Positions 8,150 to 17,553 are shown, numbered from the stretch's first letter. The stretch is 64,000 bases of DNA from JAAGZL01 sp050291725 (GCA_050291725.1 JBNKKH010000016.1:19701-83700); one strand, 5' to 3'. Made by a program: numbers and translations. The notes: generated from the sequence alone by a model not told the origin.

Positions 8150-8404
8150 ATATTCGGCTATTAGGGCCATTTTCTATTGGAATTGGCATAATTAGGGTAT
8201 TAATATCTCATAAATCCCTTGTTTTCTGACTCATGCTGCTTTTCCCAACTCAGGTCACATCTTCCCGGAGCAAAGTACCTTGAAACAGTAGTTTCTGTGT
8301 GCTTTATTATTAAGTATATACATGTATAAAATAGACTTATTCGTATAGGGCGTGATTGTGCCGGGGTTGATGACGCTTGGCAATATTCGGGATTTGATGG
8401 TTTT
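8150..8404. other. Intergenic stretch before the PhnD-like gene
   Basis: About 255 bases of AT-rich sequence. A 12-base palindrome TATACATGTATA is at 8317-8328. At the end, an 18-codon frame (GTG 8352 to TGA 8408) overlaps the ATG of the next gene by four bases (ATGA), and that gene has no ribosome site of its own. The frame may couple translation. No convincing promoter could be placed. Confidence 0.3.
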
Positions 8405-9265
8405 ATGAGATATTTCCAAGTTGCGCTAATAATCTTATTGATTCATGCCCTTGTCATCCCTACTCCTGTGTCTTCTGCTGACCCATTGATTATGGGGGTG
8501 TTTCCTCGACGCAATGTAAAACTGACTCACAAAATGTTCACCCCGTTGGCAAAATACCTCTCCCAGCAGCTTGGGCGTGAGGTCAGGCTTAAGACCAGCA
8601 AGGATTTTAAAAACTTCTGGTCTGATCTAAATAAACATAAATTCGATCTGGTCCACTTCAACCAATATCACTATGTGGTCGCAAATGAGAAACTGGGATA
8701 TGAGGCGATCGTTAAGAACGTTGAGTTTGGGGAGGCAACCATAACCGGATCTATCATGGTTAGGTCTGATAGTGGGATTAAGTCACTAGAGGATTTGCGC
8801 GGAAAGAAAGTGATATTTGGGGGCGGTCCCCGCGCCATGATTAGTTACATTGTTCCAACCTATATGTTACGTATGGCCGGTCTGAAAAAAGGCGATTACC
8901 TAGAGCTCTTCGCTAAAAACCCACCCAATAGCGTACTTGCCACCTACCATAAGCAGGCAGATGCGGCAGGAACAGGGGCAGTGGTTAGTCGACTAAAGAT
9001 GGTTGCTCAAGCCATAGATACTGGTGAGATGGAGTATCTAGTTAAGGGAGAGGCGCTGACTCAATTGCCTTGGGCGGTGAAGGGGGATATGCCAGCAGAG
9101 ACTAGGGATAAAATTCAAAAGATTATGACTGGATTAAAAGATACGCTCGCTGGCCAGGCAGTGCTCGATGCTATGGAGATGTCTGGTATGCAGCCAGTTA
9201 AGGACAGCGACTATAATCAGCATAGGGCAATTATTGATTATGTCTATCCGGATGGAGGACCATAG
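8405..9265 (+). CDS. PhnD-like periplasmic substrate-binding protein (phosphonate/phosphate/phosphite family)
   Basis: 286 residues with a signal peptide (1-24, hydrophobic LIILLIHALVI, cut near VSSA). LIMGVFPRRNVKLTHKMFTPLAKYLSQ is the classical PhnD/PtxB-like start. Further family signs are VHFNQYHYV, SLEDLRGKKVIFGG and a C-terminal DYNQHRAIIDYV. No ABC permease or ATPase follows. Instead the next gene, 3 bases on, is a membrane GGDEF-EAL protein, so this binding protein probably works as a ligand sensor for c-di-GMP signalling and not for uptake. Ligand unknown; known family members bind phosphonates, phosphite or other small anions. No Shine-Dalgarno is visible before the ATG (see the coupled mini-frame upstream). 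Confidence 0.82.
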   Translation: MRYFQVALIILLIHALVIPTPVSSADPLIMGVFPRRNVKLTHKMFTPLAKYLSQQLGREVRLKTSKDFKNFWSDLNKHKFDLVHFNQYHYVVANEKLGYEAIVKNVEFGEATITGSIMVRSDSGIKSLEDLRGKKVIFGGGPRAMISYIVPTYMLRMAGLKKGDYLELFAKNPPNSVLATYHKQADAAGTGAVVSRLKMVAQAIDTGEMEYLVKGEALTQLPWAVKGDMPAETRDKIQKIMTGLKDTLAGQAVLDAMEMSGMQPVKDSDYNQHRAIIDYVYPDGGP

Positions 9266-9268
9266 CAG

Positions 9269-11413
9269 TTGGCAATTTGGTTTAAAGGGCTGAGTGGTCA
9301 GTTTGTTACCTTGGTGGCAGCAATTCTTGTGGTGGCTATGTTTGCCAATACCTATTTTCAATATAGGGGAGAGATTGATCGGTATGTCTCTAATCTGGAA
9401 TCAAGAGGTGACACCATAGCAACTCTTTTAGCTGAGATTAGTGTTGAACCACTGCTCACCTATGATTACGTCTCTCTGGCCGCCTATACCAAAGGTGCTG
9501 GCATGCAGCGCTATGTTGGCTATGTGGCGATACTCGGTGTTAAAGATCAGATACTAACCAGCTATTTGAGTGAATCTAACACGGTAGTAAAGAGTGCCTT
9601 GGGTCCTGACTCAGCTGAAGATGTGATCGGGGCTATTGAGATACTTAAGAGCAATAGCAATCTTCTTCATATCCAAATTCCAGTCAGTTTTGAAAAGCGG
9701 GAGCTGGGTCGTGTATTGGTTGGCATTGATCCAACAGATGCATATGTAAAGGGCCGAGAGAATATGTTATTTCAGCTCTTCATTAGTAGCATAATTGCAG
9801 TTGCGGTTGGCTTGGCTATTTTTATTGCTTTCCGCTATCGCATTCTCTCCAGGATTCAGGAACTGGTAAATAGTGTTGATAGGGTGGCAAATTTCGATCT
9901 GGATCAGCATGTCTCAGTATCAGGCCATGACGAATTAACCAAACTCGCTTCCTCTTTTAATAATATGGCAAAGAGGCTAAAAGCCGCTGTGCAGCATAAG
10001 GAGCAGGCGATAAAGGAGACTGAGCAGCTGAACGAGAATCTGGAACAGCGAGTTGCCGAGCGTTCAGCCGAACTACATAACCTGAATGCAGAGTTAGCAC
10101 ATCAGGCCATGCATGACGCTCTAACTAGGTTGCCAAATCGAGTGTTAATAATTGACCGATTGCAGAGTGCAATAACTCAAGCTAAACGCAACCATAGCCG
10201 CGCGGTAGTTTTTATTTTGGATCTTGATCACTTTAAAGAGGTTAATGACACTCTGGGCCACCCTACTGGTGATATCCTATTAAAGGAACTGGGTCAACGG
10301 CTCCCCCATGCACTGCGTGATGGGGATACCATCGGTAGACTGGGTGGTGATGAGTTTGCACTGGTACTACCGGATACCAACGAAGAGGGAGCATGGTCTG
10401 TAGCGAGAAAGCTGCTGGCAGAACTAAAAAGACCTTTCAGTGTTCATGGGCATAACCTGGTTGTAGATGCCAGTCTGGGTATGGCTATATTCCCTGATCA
10501 CGGTGAGGATGACTCTACTTTACTAAGACGTGCTGATGTGGCCATGTATGCGGCCAAGAAAGGTGATGAGCGCATTGCCGTCTATAGTCCTGAGGTTGAT
10601 ACATTCAGCTTGGAGCGTCTGGCCCTGATGGCGGATCTGCGTCAGGCCATCGAATCAAATCAGCTAAACCTTTACTATCAACCTATTGTTGAATTAAAGA
10701 CAGGAAAAGTTGTTAGAGCTGAAGCGTTGGCGCGCTGGAATCATCCAGTTAAGGGGATGATTCCTCCTGATCTCTTTATTAACATGGCCGAGAGCAGCGG
10801 CCTGATCAAGCCGCTGACCGAATGGGTCGTGCGTGCTGCAATCAGCCAGCTAGCTATATGGGAAAGTGAAGGAATTGACATGCAAGTGTCAATTAACTTG
10901 TCGGTAAGGAATTTGTTAGATCCCAAGCTGCCTGAGCGTATAAAGCAGTTGTGCCAAGATAGTGCGGTTCCAGCTAATCGTCTCAAGTGTGAGATTACCG
11001 AGAATGATTTAATGGCTAATCCAGAGTTGGTTATGGATACCCTGACCCATCCTGATATGGAAGATATTGATATTTCTATTGATGATTTCGGTACTGGCTA
11101 CTCTTCCCTCAGCTATTTAAAACGACTCCCGGTACAAGAGGTAAAGATTGATCGTTCTTTTGTAACCGATATGCTTAAGGATAACGACGATGCAGTTATT
11201 GTTCGCTCCACTATTGAGCTGGCGCATAACCTTGGGTTAAGAGTCGTGGCAGAGGGGGTAGAGGATATTGAGACCATGATTCAACTCCAGGTGCTTAATT
11301 GTGACTTTGCCCAGGGATACCATTTTCTGCGACCTGTTCCGGCCAATGAGTTGAATGGCTCAATTGCTACTATTCAGGAAGCGGCTGCTCCTAGGTTTGT
11401 AATCTATAAATAG
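9269..11413 (+). CDS. Membrane c-di-GMP enzyme with periplasmic domain, HAMP, GGDEF and EAL domains
   Basis: 714 residues from TTG 9269, with GGAGG at 9254-9258 inside the end of the upstream gene. Layout: membrane helix 10-28, periplasmic domain 30-165, second helix about 168-190, HAMP 190-240, coiled coil 240-275, GGDEF 275-440, EAL 450-705. The cyclase site GGDEF (about residue 360) and the inhibitory RxxD (RDGD, five residues before it) are intact. So are the phosphodiesterase residues: EAL near 485, CEITE, DDFGTGYSS, VKIDRSF, VAEGVED and FAQGY. It can therefore in principle both make and break c-di-GMP. Translationally linked to the PhnD-like protein, which probably reports a ligand to its periplasmic domain. 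Confidence 0.9.
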   Translation: MAIWFKGLSGQFVTLVAAILVVAMFANTYFQYRGEIDRYVSNLESRGDTIATLLAEISVEPLLTYDYVSLAAYTKGAGMQRYVGYVAILGVKDQILTSYLSESNTVVKSALGPDSAEDVIGAIEILKSNSNLLHIQIPVSFEKRELGRVLVGIDPTDAYVKGRENMLFQLFISSIIAVAVGLAIFIAFRYRILSRIQELVNSVDRVANFDLDQHVSVSGHDELTKLASSFNNMAKRLKAAVQHKEQAIKETEQLNENLEQRVAERSAELHNLNAELAHQAMHDALTRLPNRVLIIDRLQSAITQAKRNHSRAVVFILDLDHFKEVNDTLGHPTGDILLKELGQRLPHALRDGDTIGRLGGDEFALVLPDTNEEGAWSVARKLLAELKRPFSVHGHNLVVDASLGMAIFPDHGEDDSTLLRRADVAMYAAKKGDERIAVYSPEVDTFSLERLALMADLRQAIESNQLNLYYQPIVELKTGKVVRAEALARWNHPVKGMIPPDLFINMAESSGLIKPLTEWVVRAAISQLAIWESEGIDMQVSINLSVRNLLDPKLPERIKQLCQDSAVPANRLKCEITENDLMANPELVMDTLTHPDMEDIDISIDDFGTGYSSLSYLKRLPVQEVKIDRSFVTDMLKDNDDAVIVRSTIELAHNLGLRVVAEGVEDIETMIQLQVLNCDFAQGYHFLRPVPANELNGSIATIQEAAAPRFVIYK

Positions 11414-11435
11414 CTATTGAGTATTCGACGTTGAG

Positions 11436-11744
11436 CTAATCTTCTCTGATATGTTCTACCACGCCGTTCTCATCTGGCTTGCCCCATTTGCGTTTGCGAT
11501 TGATCTCCAATTTTTTATAGCAGGTTTCAACTAACTCATCGCTTTTGCCCCCTGTCATACGGTAGGCATCAAGCAGTAGTATCAGGCAGTCAGCATACTC
11601 CATGCTGTCATTGGGAGAGGCAATTAGCTCCTGTATCTCCTTGGCCAGGTGATGGAGGGGTATCTCTGCAGGACGACCTGCACCGAAAGTGCTATCAGAC
11701 CAGGCCGCAATCTCATCTTGCAGCTGTTGTATGCGGCTGCTCAT
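11436..11744 (-). CDS. MazG-like/DUF550 putative dATP/dGTP pyrophosphohydrolase-type protein
   Basis: 102 residues, one helical domain. TFGAGRPAEIPLHHLAKEIQEL followed by the acidic EYADCLILLLDA gives the paired Glu/Asp metal pattern of the all-alpha NTP pyrophosphohydrolase (MazG-like) clan. GKPDENGVVEHIRED is the family's usual tail. Such proteins hydrolyse nucleoside triphosphates or have phage-related roles; the substrate here is unknown. Its ATG overlaps the stop of the ABC exporter gene (ATGA, four bases), so the two are translated together. A house-cleaning role is a guess. Confidence 0.72.
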   Translation of the reverse strand: MSSRIQQLQDEIAAWSDSTFGAGRPAEIPLHHLAKEIQELIASPNDSMEYADCLILLLDAYRMTGGKSDELVETCYKKLEINRKRKWGKPDENGVVEHIRED

Positions 11745-13573
11745 GTATCCTGATGTCCATACAGCGAGGTGTATAGGCCGTTGTTTTGAATAAGTTCGTC
11801 ATGGCGTCCCTCTTCAACAATGCGTCCATCCTCAAAAACCAGAACGCGGTCGGCCTGTTTTACTGCGCTCAATCTATGGGCGATGATGAGGGTGGTGCGT
11901 CCCTGTAAGAATTTCTGCATGGCACTGTGTAGCTTGCCTTCGGTTGCAGTGTCTAGAGCTGATGTGGCCTCATCCAAAATTACCACCTTGGGATCGCTTA
12001 GAACCATTCTGGCAACTGCTAGGCGCTGTCGCTGTCCACCAGAGAGACGAATTCCATAACGACCGACTACTGTATCCAGTTTGTCATCCATATCTTGGAT
12101 GATGTTCGCCAACTGAGCTATCTCAAGAGCGTGCCAGAGCTGCTCATCTGCAATATTCTGTCCCAGGGTAAGGTTCATGCGGATGGTGTCATTGAATAGA
12201 GCAGGGTGCTGCAACACAGTGGCTACATTATCGCGCACTATATCCATGCCTATTTCCGATACAGGTACGCCATCAAAACTTATCACTCCGCTATTTGGCG
12301 GATACAGACCAAGTATTACCTGCACCATAGTGGTCTTACCACCGCCACTGGCTCCTACCAGCGCTACTTTCTCTCCAGAAGCAATATCTAGGCTTATATC
12401 ATTTAGCACCAGCGGTCCATCGCCATACCTAAAGGAGACGTTTCTTACTTGCAAATCCGTAGTAGTTTTGCCTTGAAATGGATTCTCTTTGTGGGGGTAA
12501 GCCGGTTCCAGATCGATTCCTAGAAGTTGATTTATGCGTTCTAGGGCTGCCTGGGCGCCGTGGTAGGAGTACTGGATGGCAAGTACCTCCTGGACTGGCC
12601 CCATCATGAACCATAGATAGGAGAATACGGCCAACATTTGGCCTATGGATAGATCGGAAAAGAGCACCATAATCATGGCTAGAGCACGGAAAATATCAAA
12701 CCCAAACAGGAAAATTGTGAATGAGAGGCGTTGGGCGGCATCACTTTTCCAGGTGAACGAGTTGGAGTGTTTGCGCACATGGTCGGCGCGGTCAATCATG
12801 CGGGCTATGTAGTGCTTCTCCCGGTTACTTGCGCGAATTTGCTGGATTGCGTCCAGGGTTTCAGACAGTGACTCCTGGAACAGTTGATATGCGCTGTTTT
12901 CCTGCCGTTTAAGCTTTTTTACCTTGCGTCCGAACTGGGTGGTTATATAGATAACCAATGGATTGAGAAACAGGATGAAAAGAGCCAGTTGCCAATGCAT
13001 CCATATCAGAATTACTGCTGTTCCTATTATGCTGAGCAGCGCAACCAAGAATTTTGAGGTGGTTATGCCGATAAATTGATCAATGGCATCTATATCGGTA
13101 ACCATGTGTGATGCCACAGTGCCGCTGCCCATAGTTTCATACTCTGACATGGAAACCCGTTCCAGGCGTTGCAGCAGGCTGCGTCGGATGCTGAATGTTA
13201 CCTCCTTGGAAATCTTGGTGAACTGACGCATCTGCCAGACTCCGAGCACCAGTGATATGAGCCGCAGGAATAGGGTTAGAAATAGCACCGCCAGGATATA
13301 TAGGATTGGCCCATGCCAGTCAGTAGGGAAGATGCTATTCATGGTCGCGACAGATACGCCTGGTTGATTCAGTAAAACTTCATCTACCAGTAGCGGTATC
13401 AGTAGTGGAATGGGCACGCTAACCACTGTGCCCATGATCGCTATGATGTTTGCTGTAATAAGCTCGTTCCTGTGGTGCAGGACCATCCTTGTCAGCTCCT
13501 GCCAGCTATAGCCTTTTGAACGTATGTTCTGTTTATTCTCGCTTGTGGTAATTTCTGTAGCCAGTTCAGTCAC
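11741..13573 (-). CDS. ABC exporter, fused membrane and ATPase domains (MdlB/MsbA-like)
   Basis: 610 residues. The N-terminal half has six membrane helices in the type I exporter arrangement (about 35-320). The ATPase half has Walker A GASGGGKTT near residue 405, the Q-loop, signature LSGGQRQRLA, Walker B VVILDEATSAL and the switch His in IIAHRLS. One polypeptide forms half of a transporter, so a homodimer is expected. It could export a lipid, peptide or drug. No dedicated peptidase or adaptor sits next to it, though tolC is divergent and 286 bases away. Followed by the overlapping MazG-like gene. Confidence 0.9.
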   Translation of the reverse strand: MTELATEITTSENKQNIRSKGYSWQELTRMVLHHRNELITANIIAIMGTVVSVPIPLLIPLLVDEVLLNQPGVSVATMNSIFPTDWHGPILYILAVLFLTLFLRLISLVLGVWQMRQFTKISKEVTFSIRRSLLQRLERVSMSEYETMGSGTVASHMVTDIDAIDQFIGITTSKFLVALLSIIGTAVILIWMHWQLALFILFLNPLVIYITTQFGRKVKKLKRQENSAYQLFQESLSETLDAIQQIRASNREKHYIARMIDRADHVRKHSNSFTWKSDAAQRLSFTIFLFGFDIFRALAMIMVLFSDLSIGQMLAVFSYLWFMMGPVQEVLAIQYSYHGAQAALERINQLLGIDLEPAYPHKENPFQGKTTTDLQVRNVSFRYGDGPLVLNDISLDIASGEKVALVGASGGGKTTMVQVILGLYPPNSGVISFDGVPVSEIGMDIVRDNVATVLQHPALFNDTIRMNLTLGQNIADEQLWHALEIAQLANIIQDMDDKLDTVVGRYGIRLSGGQRQRLAVARMVLSDPKVVILDEATSALDTATEGKLHSAMQKFLQGRTTLIIAHRLSAVKQADRVLVFEDGRIVEEGRHDELIQNNGLYTSLYGHQDT

Positions 13574-13655
13574 TTCGAATCTTCAGTAGAAAGTATGGGT
13601 GTTGGCACATGGGCCGGAAATAGGTTGTTAAGTCGATATTATGGGTTATGAGAGT

Positions 13656-13685
13656 GATGAATCAAAGCTTGATTCTTGATTCATC
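13656..13685. promoter_or_regulatory. Operator-like inverted repeat between the ABC exporter and tolC genes
   Basis: GATGAATCAA (13656-13665) is the exact reverse complement of TTGATTCATC (13676-13685), and the spacer adds another copy of TTGATTC (13669-13675). The heptamer thus occurs three times within 30 bases. The site is about 85-115 bases before the ABC exporter start and 175 before tolC. It looks like a site for a dimeric repressor; none is encoded next to it. Confidence 0.4.
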
Positions 13686-13859
13686 CTTGGATTATCTGTT
13701 TTGGCGGGTATGCATATCTGTCTGATAGACTGTAGAATGCACCTGCATTATAGCGGTTAGTCAATATCAGATTTTGTAGTAGCAATAGATGCATTATTAA
13801 TTGTGATATCTACATAACAAGTTGTACAATAAGCAGATTATTCTTGTCTGGAAGATGAT

Positions 13860-15167
13860 ATGAACAGAAGGTTTTTATCGCTGTTGTTAATTTCTCTCTT
13901 TTGGCTGTCGACAGCCCAAGCTGAGAATTTGCTGCAGGTGTATGAGTTGGCGCTCCAGAACGATGCCCAGTTTCGGGCTGCTAGGGCTGCCCGGGACTCA
14001 GATTTTGAGTCGAGACCTCAGGCTGTGGCAAAGCTGTTGCCAAACCTGTCTATGAGCGGCAGTGCCGACAGAATTGACTCTAAGGTGGTGAACTCCCCTA
14101 CCGGAGCGAATTCGACCCTGTATAACAAAAACAGTCTTACTCTCAGCCTTTCCATGCCGGTATATCGCAGGGAGCTATGGGTACAGCTAGATCAGGCTGA
14201 TGATCAGATTGCTTATGCTGAGGCGGTCTATGCTGCTGCTGAACAGGATCTGATTGTACGTACTGCTCAAGCCTACTTTGATATTCTTTCTGCCCAAGAT
14301 AGCCTGGAGTTTGCCAATGCAGAGACGGCGGCTATCGGCAGACAGCTAGAGCAGGCCAAGCAACGCTTTGATGTTGGATTAATTGCGATTACCGCCGTGC
14401 ATGAGGCTCAGGCTGCCTATGATCAGTCGCGGGCTGATCTAATACAGGCGGAGAATGATCTGGATAACGCCAGGGAGGCGTTGTATGAGATCACCAAAGT
14501 CAAGATAAAAAGACTTGCTACTCTGGATAAGAATTTGGTTTTGACGAAGCCGGTACCAACAAGTATTGAGCAGTGGGGCAGCAAAGCTCTGGAGCAAAAT
14601 CTATCCATAAAGGCAGCGGAAAAAACTACTGATATAGCCCGCAGTAATGTAAAGGTGAAGCAGTCTGGACATCTTCCGTCACTTGATCTGGTTGGATCAC
14701 ACTCGAGGAATCGTTATCGAGATTCGCTCTCTTCCGAAACTAATACTTCAACTATCGGTCTGCAGCTTACAGTGCCTCTATTTGCGGGTGGAGCGGTGAA
14801 TTCACAAACTCGCCAAGCCCGTTATGATTTAGAGGCCAGCCAGGAGACTCTGGATAAGGAGAGGCGTTCAGTTATTCGTCAGGTACGTGATGCCTATCGC
14901 GGTGTTCTGGCTAGTATCAGCTCAGTTAAAGCGTTGAAAGCAAGCACCGTATCCACCCGTAGCGCCCTGGAGGCAACTGAGGCTGGCTATGAGGTAGGCA
15001 CCCGCACCATTGTGGACGTGCTCAACTCACAGCGGGATCTTTATCGCTCGCTGAGGAATTATGCCAATGTGCGCTATAACTACATCATGAGTGGATTGAA
15101 GCTGAAACAGGCGGCGGGTACAGTTTCAGAACAGGATCTGAAACAGATAGCTGCTTGGCTGAGATAA
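13860..15167 (+). CDS. tolC: TolC-family outer membrane efflux protein
   Basis: 435 residues with a signal peptide (1-21, cut after STAQA). LLQVYELALQNDAQFRAARAARDS is the classical TolC start. Two internally repeated halves of coiled coil and beta strands follow, with the second repeat beginning near SIKAAEKTTDIARSNVKVKQ; LTVPLFAGGAV is a hallmark. Length equals the family norm. It makes the trimeric channel used by RND and ABC efflux and type I secretion. Its own hairpin terminator follows directly, so it is a single-gene unit. The RND adaptor/pump pair at the right end of the window is one possible partner. Confidence 0.92.
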   Translation: MNRRFLSLLLISLFWLSTAQAENLLQVYELALQNDAQFRAARAARDSDFESRPQAVAKLLPNLSMSGSADRIDSKVVNSPTGANSTLYNKNSLTLSLSMPVYRRELWVQLDQADDQIAYAEAVYAAAEQDLIVRTAQAYFDILSAQDSLEFANAETAAIGRQLEQAKQRFDVGLIAITAVHEAQAAYDQSRADLIQAENDLDNAREALYEITKVKIKRLATLDKNLVLTKPVPTSIEQWGSKALEQNLSIKAAEKTTDIARSNVKVKQSGHLPSLDLVGSHSRNRYRDSLSSETNTSTIGLQLTVPLFAGGAVNSQTRQARYDLEASQETLDKERRSVIRQVRDAYRGVLASISSVKALKASTVSTRSALEATEAGYEVGTRTIVDVLNSQRDLYRSLRNYANVRYNYIMSGLKLKQAAGTVSEQDLKQIAAWLR

Positions 15168-15188
15168 TAGCCGTAGGTAAAAGTTTGT

Positions 15189-15216
15189 AAACGGGGCCAA
15201 TGGCCCCGTTTCTTAT
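15189..15216 (+). terminator. Hairpin terminator after tolC
   Basis: AAACGGGGCCA is followed after one base by its reverse complement TGGCCCCGTTT, then TCTTATT. Strong GC stem, short T-rich tail. Confidence 0.8.
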
Positions 15217-15277
15217 TGGCAATGCTGCCAAGATATAGTTATATGCGCAATCTTCAATAAATGGTTAGAATAGGGCC

Positions 15278-16378
15278 ATGTCTGGAAATACGATTGGAAA
15301 ACTCTTCACTGTCACATCTTTTGGTGAGAGCCACGGCCCTGCCATTGGCTGCATTGTGGACGGCTGTCCCCCTGGAATGGAGCTAACCGAGGGAGATATT
15401 CAGTTTGATCTGGATCGACGCAAGCCAGGTACATCGCGGCATACTACTCAGCGTCGTGAAGCAGATGAGGTCCAGATTCTATCAGGGGTGTTTGAAGGTG
15501 TGACAACTGGTACTCCCATTGGCCTGATCATTCACAACACCGACCAAAGGTCTAAAGATTACTCCAATATTATGGATAGATTTAGACCAGGCCATGCCGA
15601 TTACACCTATACCCAGAAGTATGGCCTACGTGACTATCGGGGTGGCGGTCGTTCTTCAGCCCGTGAAACCGCTATGCGGGTGGCGGCGGGTGCTATAGCA
15701 AAAAAGTATCTGCAGCAGAGTTATGCTATAGAGATCAAAGGCTACTTGGCACAGCTTGGCCCTATCGCTATTGAAAAACTGGATTGGAATGAAATAGAGA
15801 ACAATCCATTCTTCTGCCCAGATGTGGACAAGGTTGCGGAGATGGAGTCATATATGGACGACCTGCGCAAGGAGGGAAACTCCATTGGTGCACGCATAAA
15901 TGTGGTAGCTACTAATGTACCCCCAGGTCTGGGCGAGCCAATATTTGATCGCCTGGATGCAGAGATCGCCCACAGCATGATGAGTATCAATGCTGTGAAG
16001 GGAGTTGAGATTGGGGCTGGTTTCGGCTGTATTGAGCAGAAAGGTACTGAGCATAGAGACGATATCACCCCAGATGGTTTTCTCGGGAACAATGCCGGCG
16101 GCATCCTGGGAGGTATATCTAGCGGCCAGGATGTTGTTGTTAGCATTGCTATGAAGCCTACCTCCAGTCTGCACATTCCATGTAATAGCGTAAATGTTAA
16201 TGGAGAGTCGGTTGAGGTGATCACTGAAGGCAGGCACGATCCATGCGTTGGTATTCGTGCTACTCCCATAGCTGAGGCTATGCTGGCTATTACCTTGATG
16301 GATCATCTGTTGCGCCATCGTGCTCAAAACATGGATGTGAGTTCAGATACTCCCATCGTGCCAGCTGCTCCCAAGTGA
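15278..16378 (+). CDS. aroC: Chorismate synthase
   Basis: 366 residues, the normal length. It converts EPSP to chorismate with reduced FMN, the last step of the shikimate pathway. Signatures are FGESHGPAIGCIVDGCPPG, RRKPGTSRHTTQRREADEV, YRGGGRSSARETA and the C-terminal GRHDPCVGIRATPIAEAM. Supplies the trpFBA products elsewhere in the window. It begins 110 bases after tolC, behind the tolC terminator, and may be co-transcribed with the MFS gene 30 bases downstream. Confidence 0.97.
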   Translation: MSGNTIGKLFTVTSFGESHGPAIGCIVDGCPPGMELTEGDIQFDLDRRKPGTSRHTTQRREADEVQILSGVFEGVTTGTPIGLIIHNTDQRSKDYSNIMDRFRPGHADYTYTQKYGLRDYRGGGRSSARETAMRVAAGAIAKKYLQQSYAIEIKGYLAQLGPIAIEKLDWNEIENNPFFCPDVDKVAEMESYMDDLRKEGNSIGARINVVATNVPPGLGEPIFDRLDAEIAHSMMSINAVKGVEIGAGFGCIEQKGTEHRDDITPDGFLGNNAGGILGGISSGQDVVVSIAMKPTSSLHIPCNSVNVNGESVEVITEGRHDPCVGIRATPIAEAMLAITLMDHLLRHRAQNMDVSSDTPIVPAAPK

Positions 16379-16407
16379 TATTCAAGAGTGGATCTACTCA
16401 GTAGCTA

Positions 16408-17553
16408 ATGCCCTATTGGCGCTTATCATCGTTCTATCTGTTCTATTTTGCTGCCCTAGGTGTGCTGGCCCCCTATTGGAGCCTCTATCTAAAAGATTTG
16501 GGATTTAATGCTGTAGCTATTGGTCAACTTATGGCTATTCCCATGGCTACCAAGCTGGTAGCACCTTTTGTTTGGGGATGGCTGGGAGATCATCTAGGTC
16601 GGCGCATGTCCATTGTGCGTTTGGGTTCTTTGCTTACTACCATAATTTTTTCATCAGTGTTCTGGGTTACTGGATTCTGGGAGCTGGGCGCAGCCATGGT
16701 TCTGTTCAGTTTCTTTTGGAATGCTGTACTTCCTCAGTTTGAGGCGGTGACCTTCGACTATCTGGGAGATGATGTTTCCAGATACTCTACTGTTAGGGTT
16801 TGGGGCTCTGTCGGCTTTATTATTTCGGTGCTTATTCTAGGTGTGGTAGTGGATCAATATGGTCCGAAATCTATCTTGCCAGTATTGCTAATAGCCTATG
16901 GAGCAATCTGGGTATCAAGTTTAGCTATACAGGATCAGGACCCTGAGCCCCACTTAATAAAACAGCAACCTATATTAGAAATCCTGAAGATGCCAGCTGT
17001 AATCGCATTCTTTGTGGTCTGTTTTCTTCTGCAGGCGGGCCATGGCCCATATTATGCCTTCTACTCTATCTACATGGAGTCGGTTGGGTACTCCAAGGCC
17101 GTTATTGGTCAATTCTGGGCCCTTGGGGTTGTAGCAGAAGTAGTTGTGTTTCTGTTTATGCATAGGTTGTTAAAGCGATTTGGTGCGCGCCAAGTGTTGA
17201 TGGTTAGCCTCGCTTTAGCAGTTGTGCGCTGGCTATTGATTGGTAACTTTCCTGAATCTCTGGCCATTATCCTTTTTGCTCAGACGCTACATGCGGCTAC
17301 CTTTGGCACTTTTCATGCTGCGGCTATTCATCTGGTACATCACTACTTTAAGGGTAAGCATCAGGGCAGGGGGCAGGCGTTATACAGCAGTCTCAGCTTT
17401 GGCGCCGGTGGGGCTTTAGGCTCTGTGGCTAGCGGATTTTTTTGGGAGAGTGCTGGGCCAAGTGTAGCATTTGGCATCTCTGCAGCCCTATCTATGTTGG
17501 CTTTATTTATTGCTTGGTACTGGGTGGTAAACCAGCTACAGGATTCTACCTAA
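16408..17553 (+). CDS. MFS transporter of the HcaT/phenylpropionate-like family
   Basis: 381 residues with about twelve hydrophobic helices. PYWRLSSFYLFYFAALGVLAPYWSLYLKD is the typical start of the PPT/HcaT-like group, and GWLGDHLGRRMS is the MFS loop 2-3 signature. Members are usually annotated as 3-phenylpropionate transporters, but most have no proven substrate, and nothing nearby suggests aromatic acid breakdown. The gene ends four bases inside the convergent GGDEF-EAL gene. Confidence 0.85.
   Translation: MPYWRLSSFYLFYFAALGVLAPYWSLYLKDLGFNAVAIGQLMAIPMATKLVAPFVWGWLGDHLGRRMSIVRLGSLLTTIIFSSVFWVTGFWELGAAMVLFSFFWNAVLPQFEAVTFDYLGDDVSRYSTVRVWGSVGFIISVLILGVVVDQYGPKSILPVLLIAYGAIWVSSLAIQDQDPEPHLIKQQPILEILKMPAVIAFFVVCFLLQAGHGPYYAFYSIYMESVGYSKAVIGQFWALGVVAEVVVFLFMHRLLKRFGARQVLMVSLALAVVRWLLIGNFPESLAIILFAQTLHAATFGTFHAAAIHLVHHYFKGKHQGRGQALYSSLSFGAGGALGSVASGFFWESAGPSVAFGISAALSMLALFIAWYWVVNQLQDST

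Noticed and set aside
15742..16269. 175-codon minus-strand frame inside aroC
   Set aside because: Antisense shadow of chorismate synthase.
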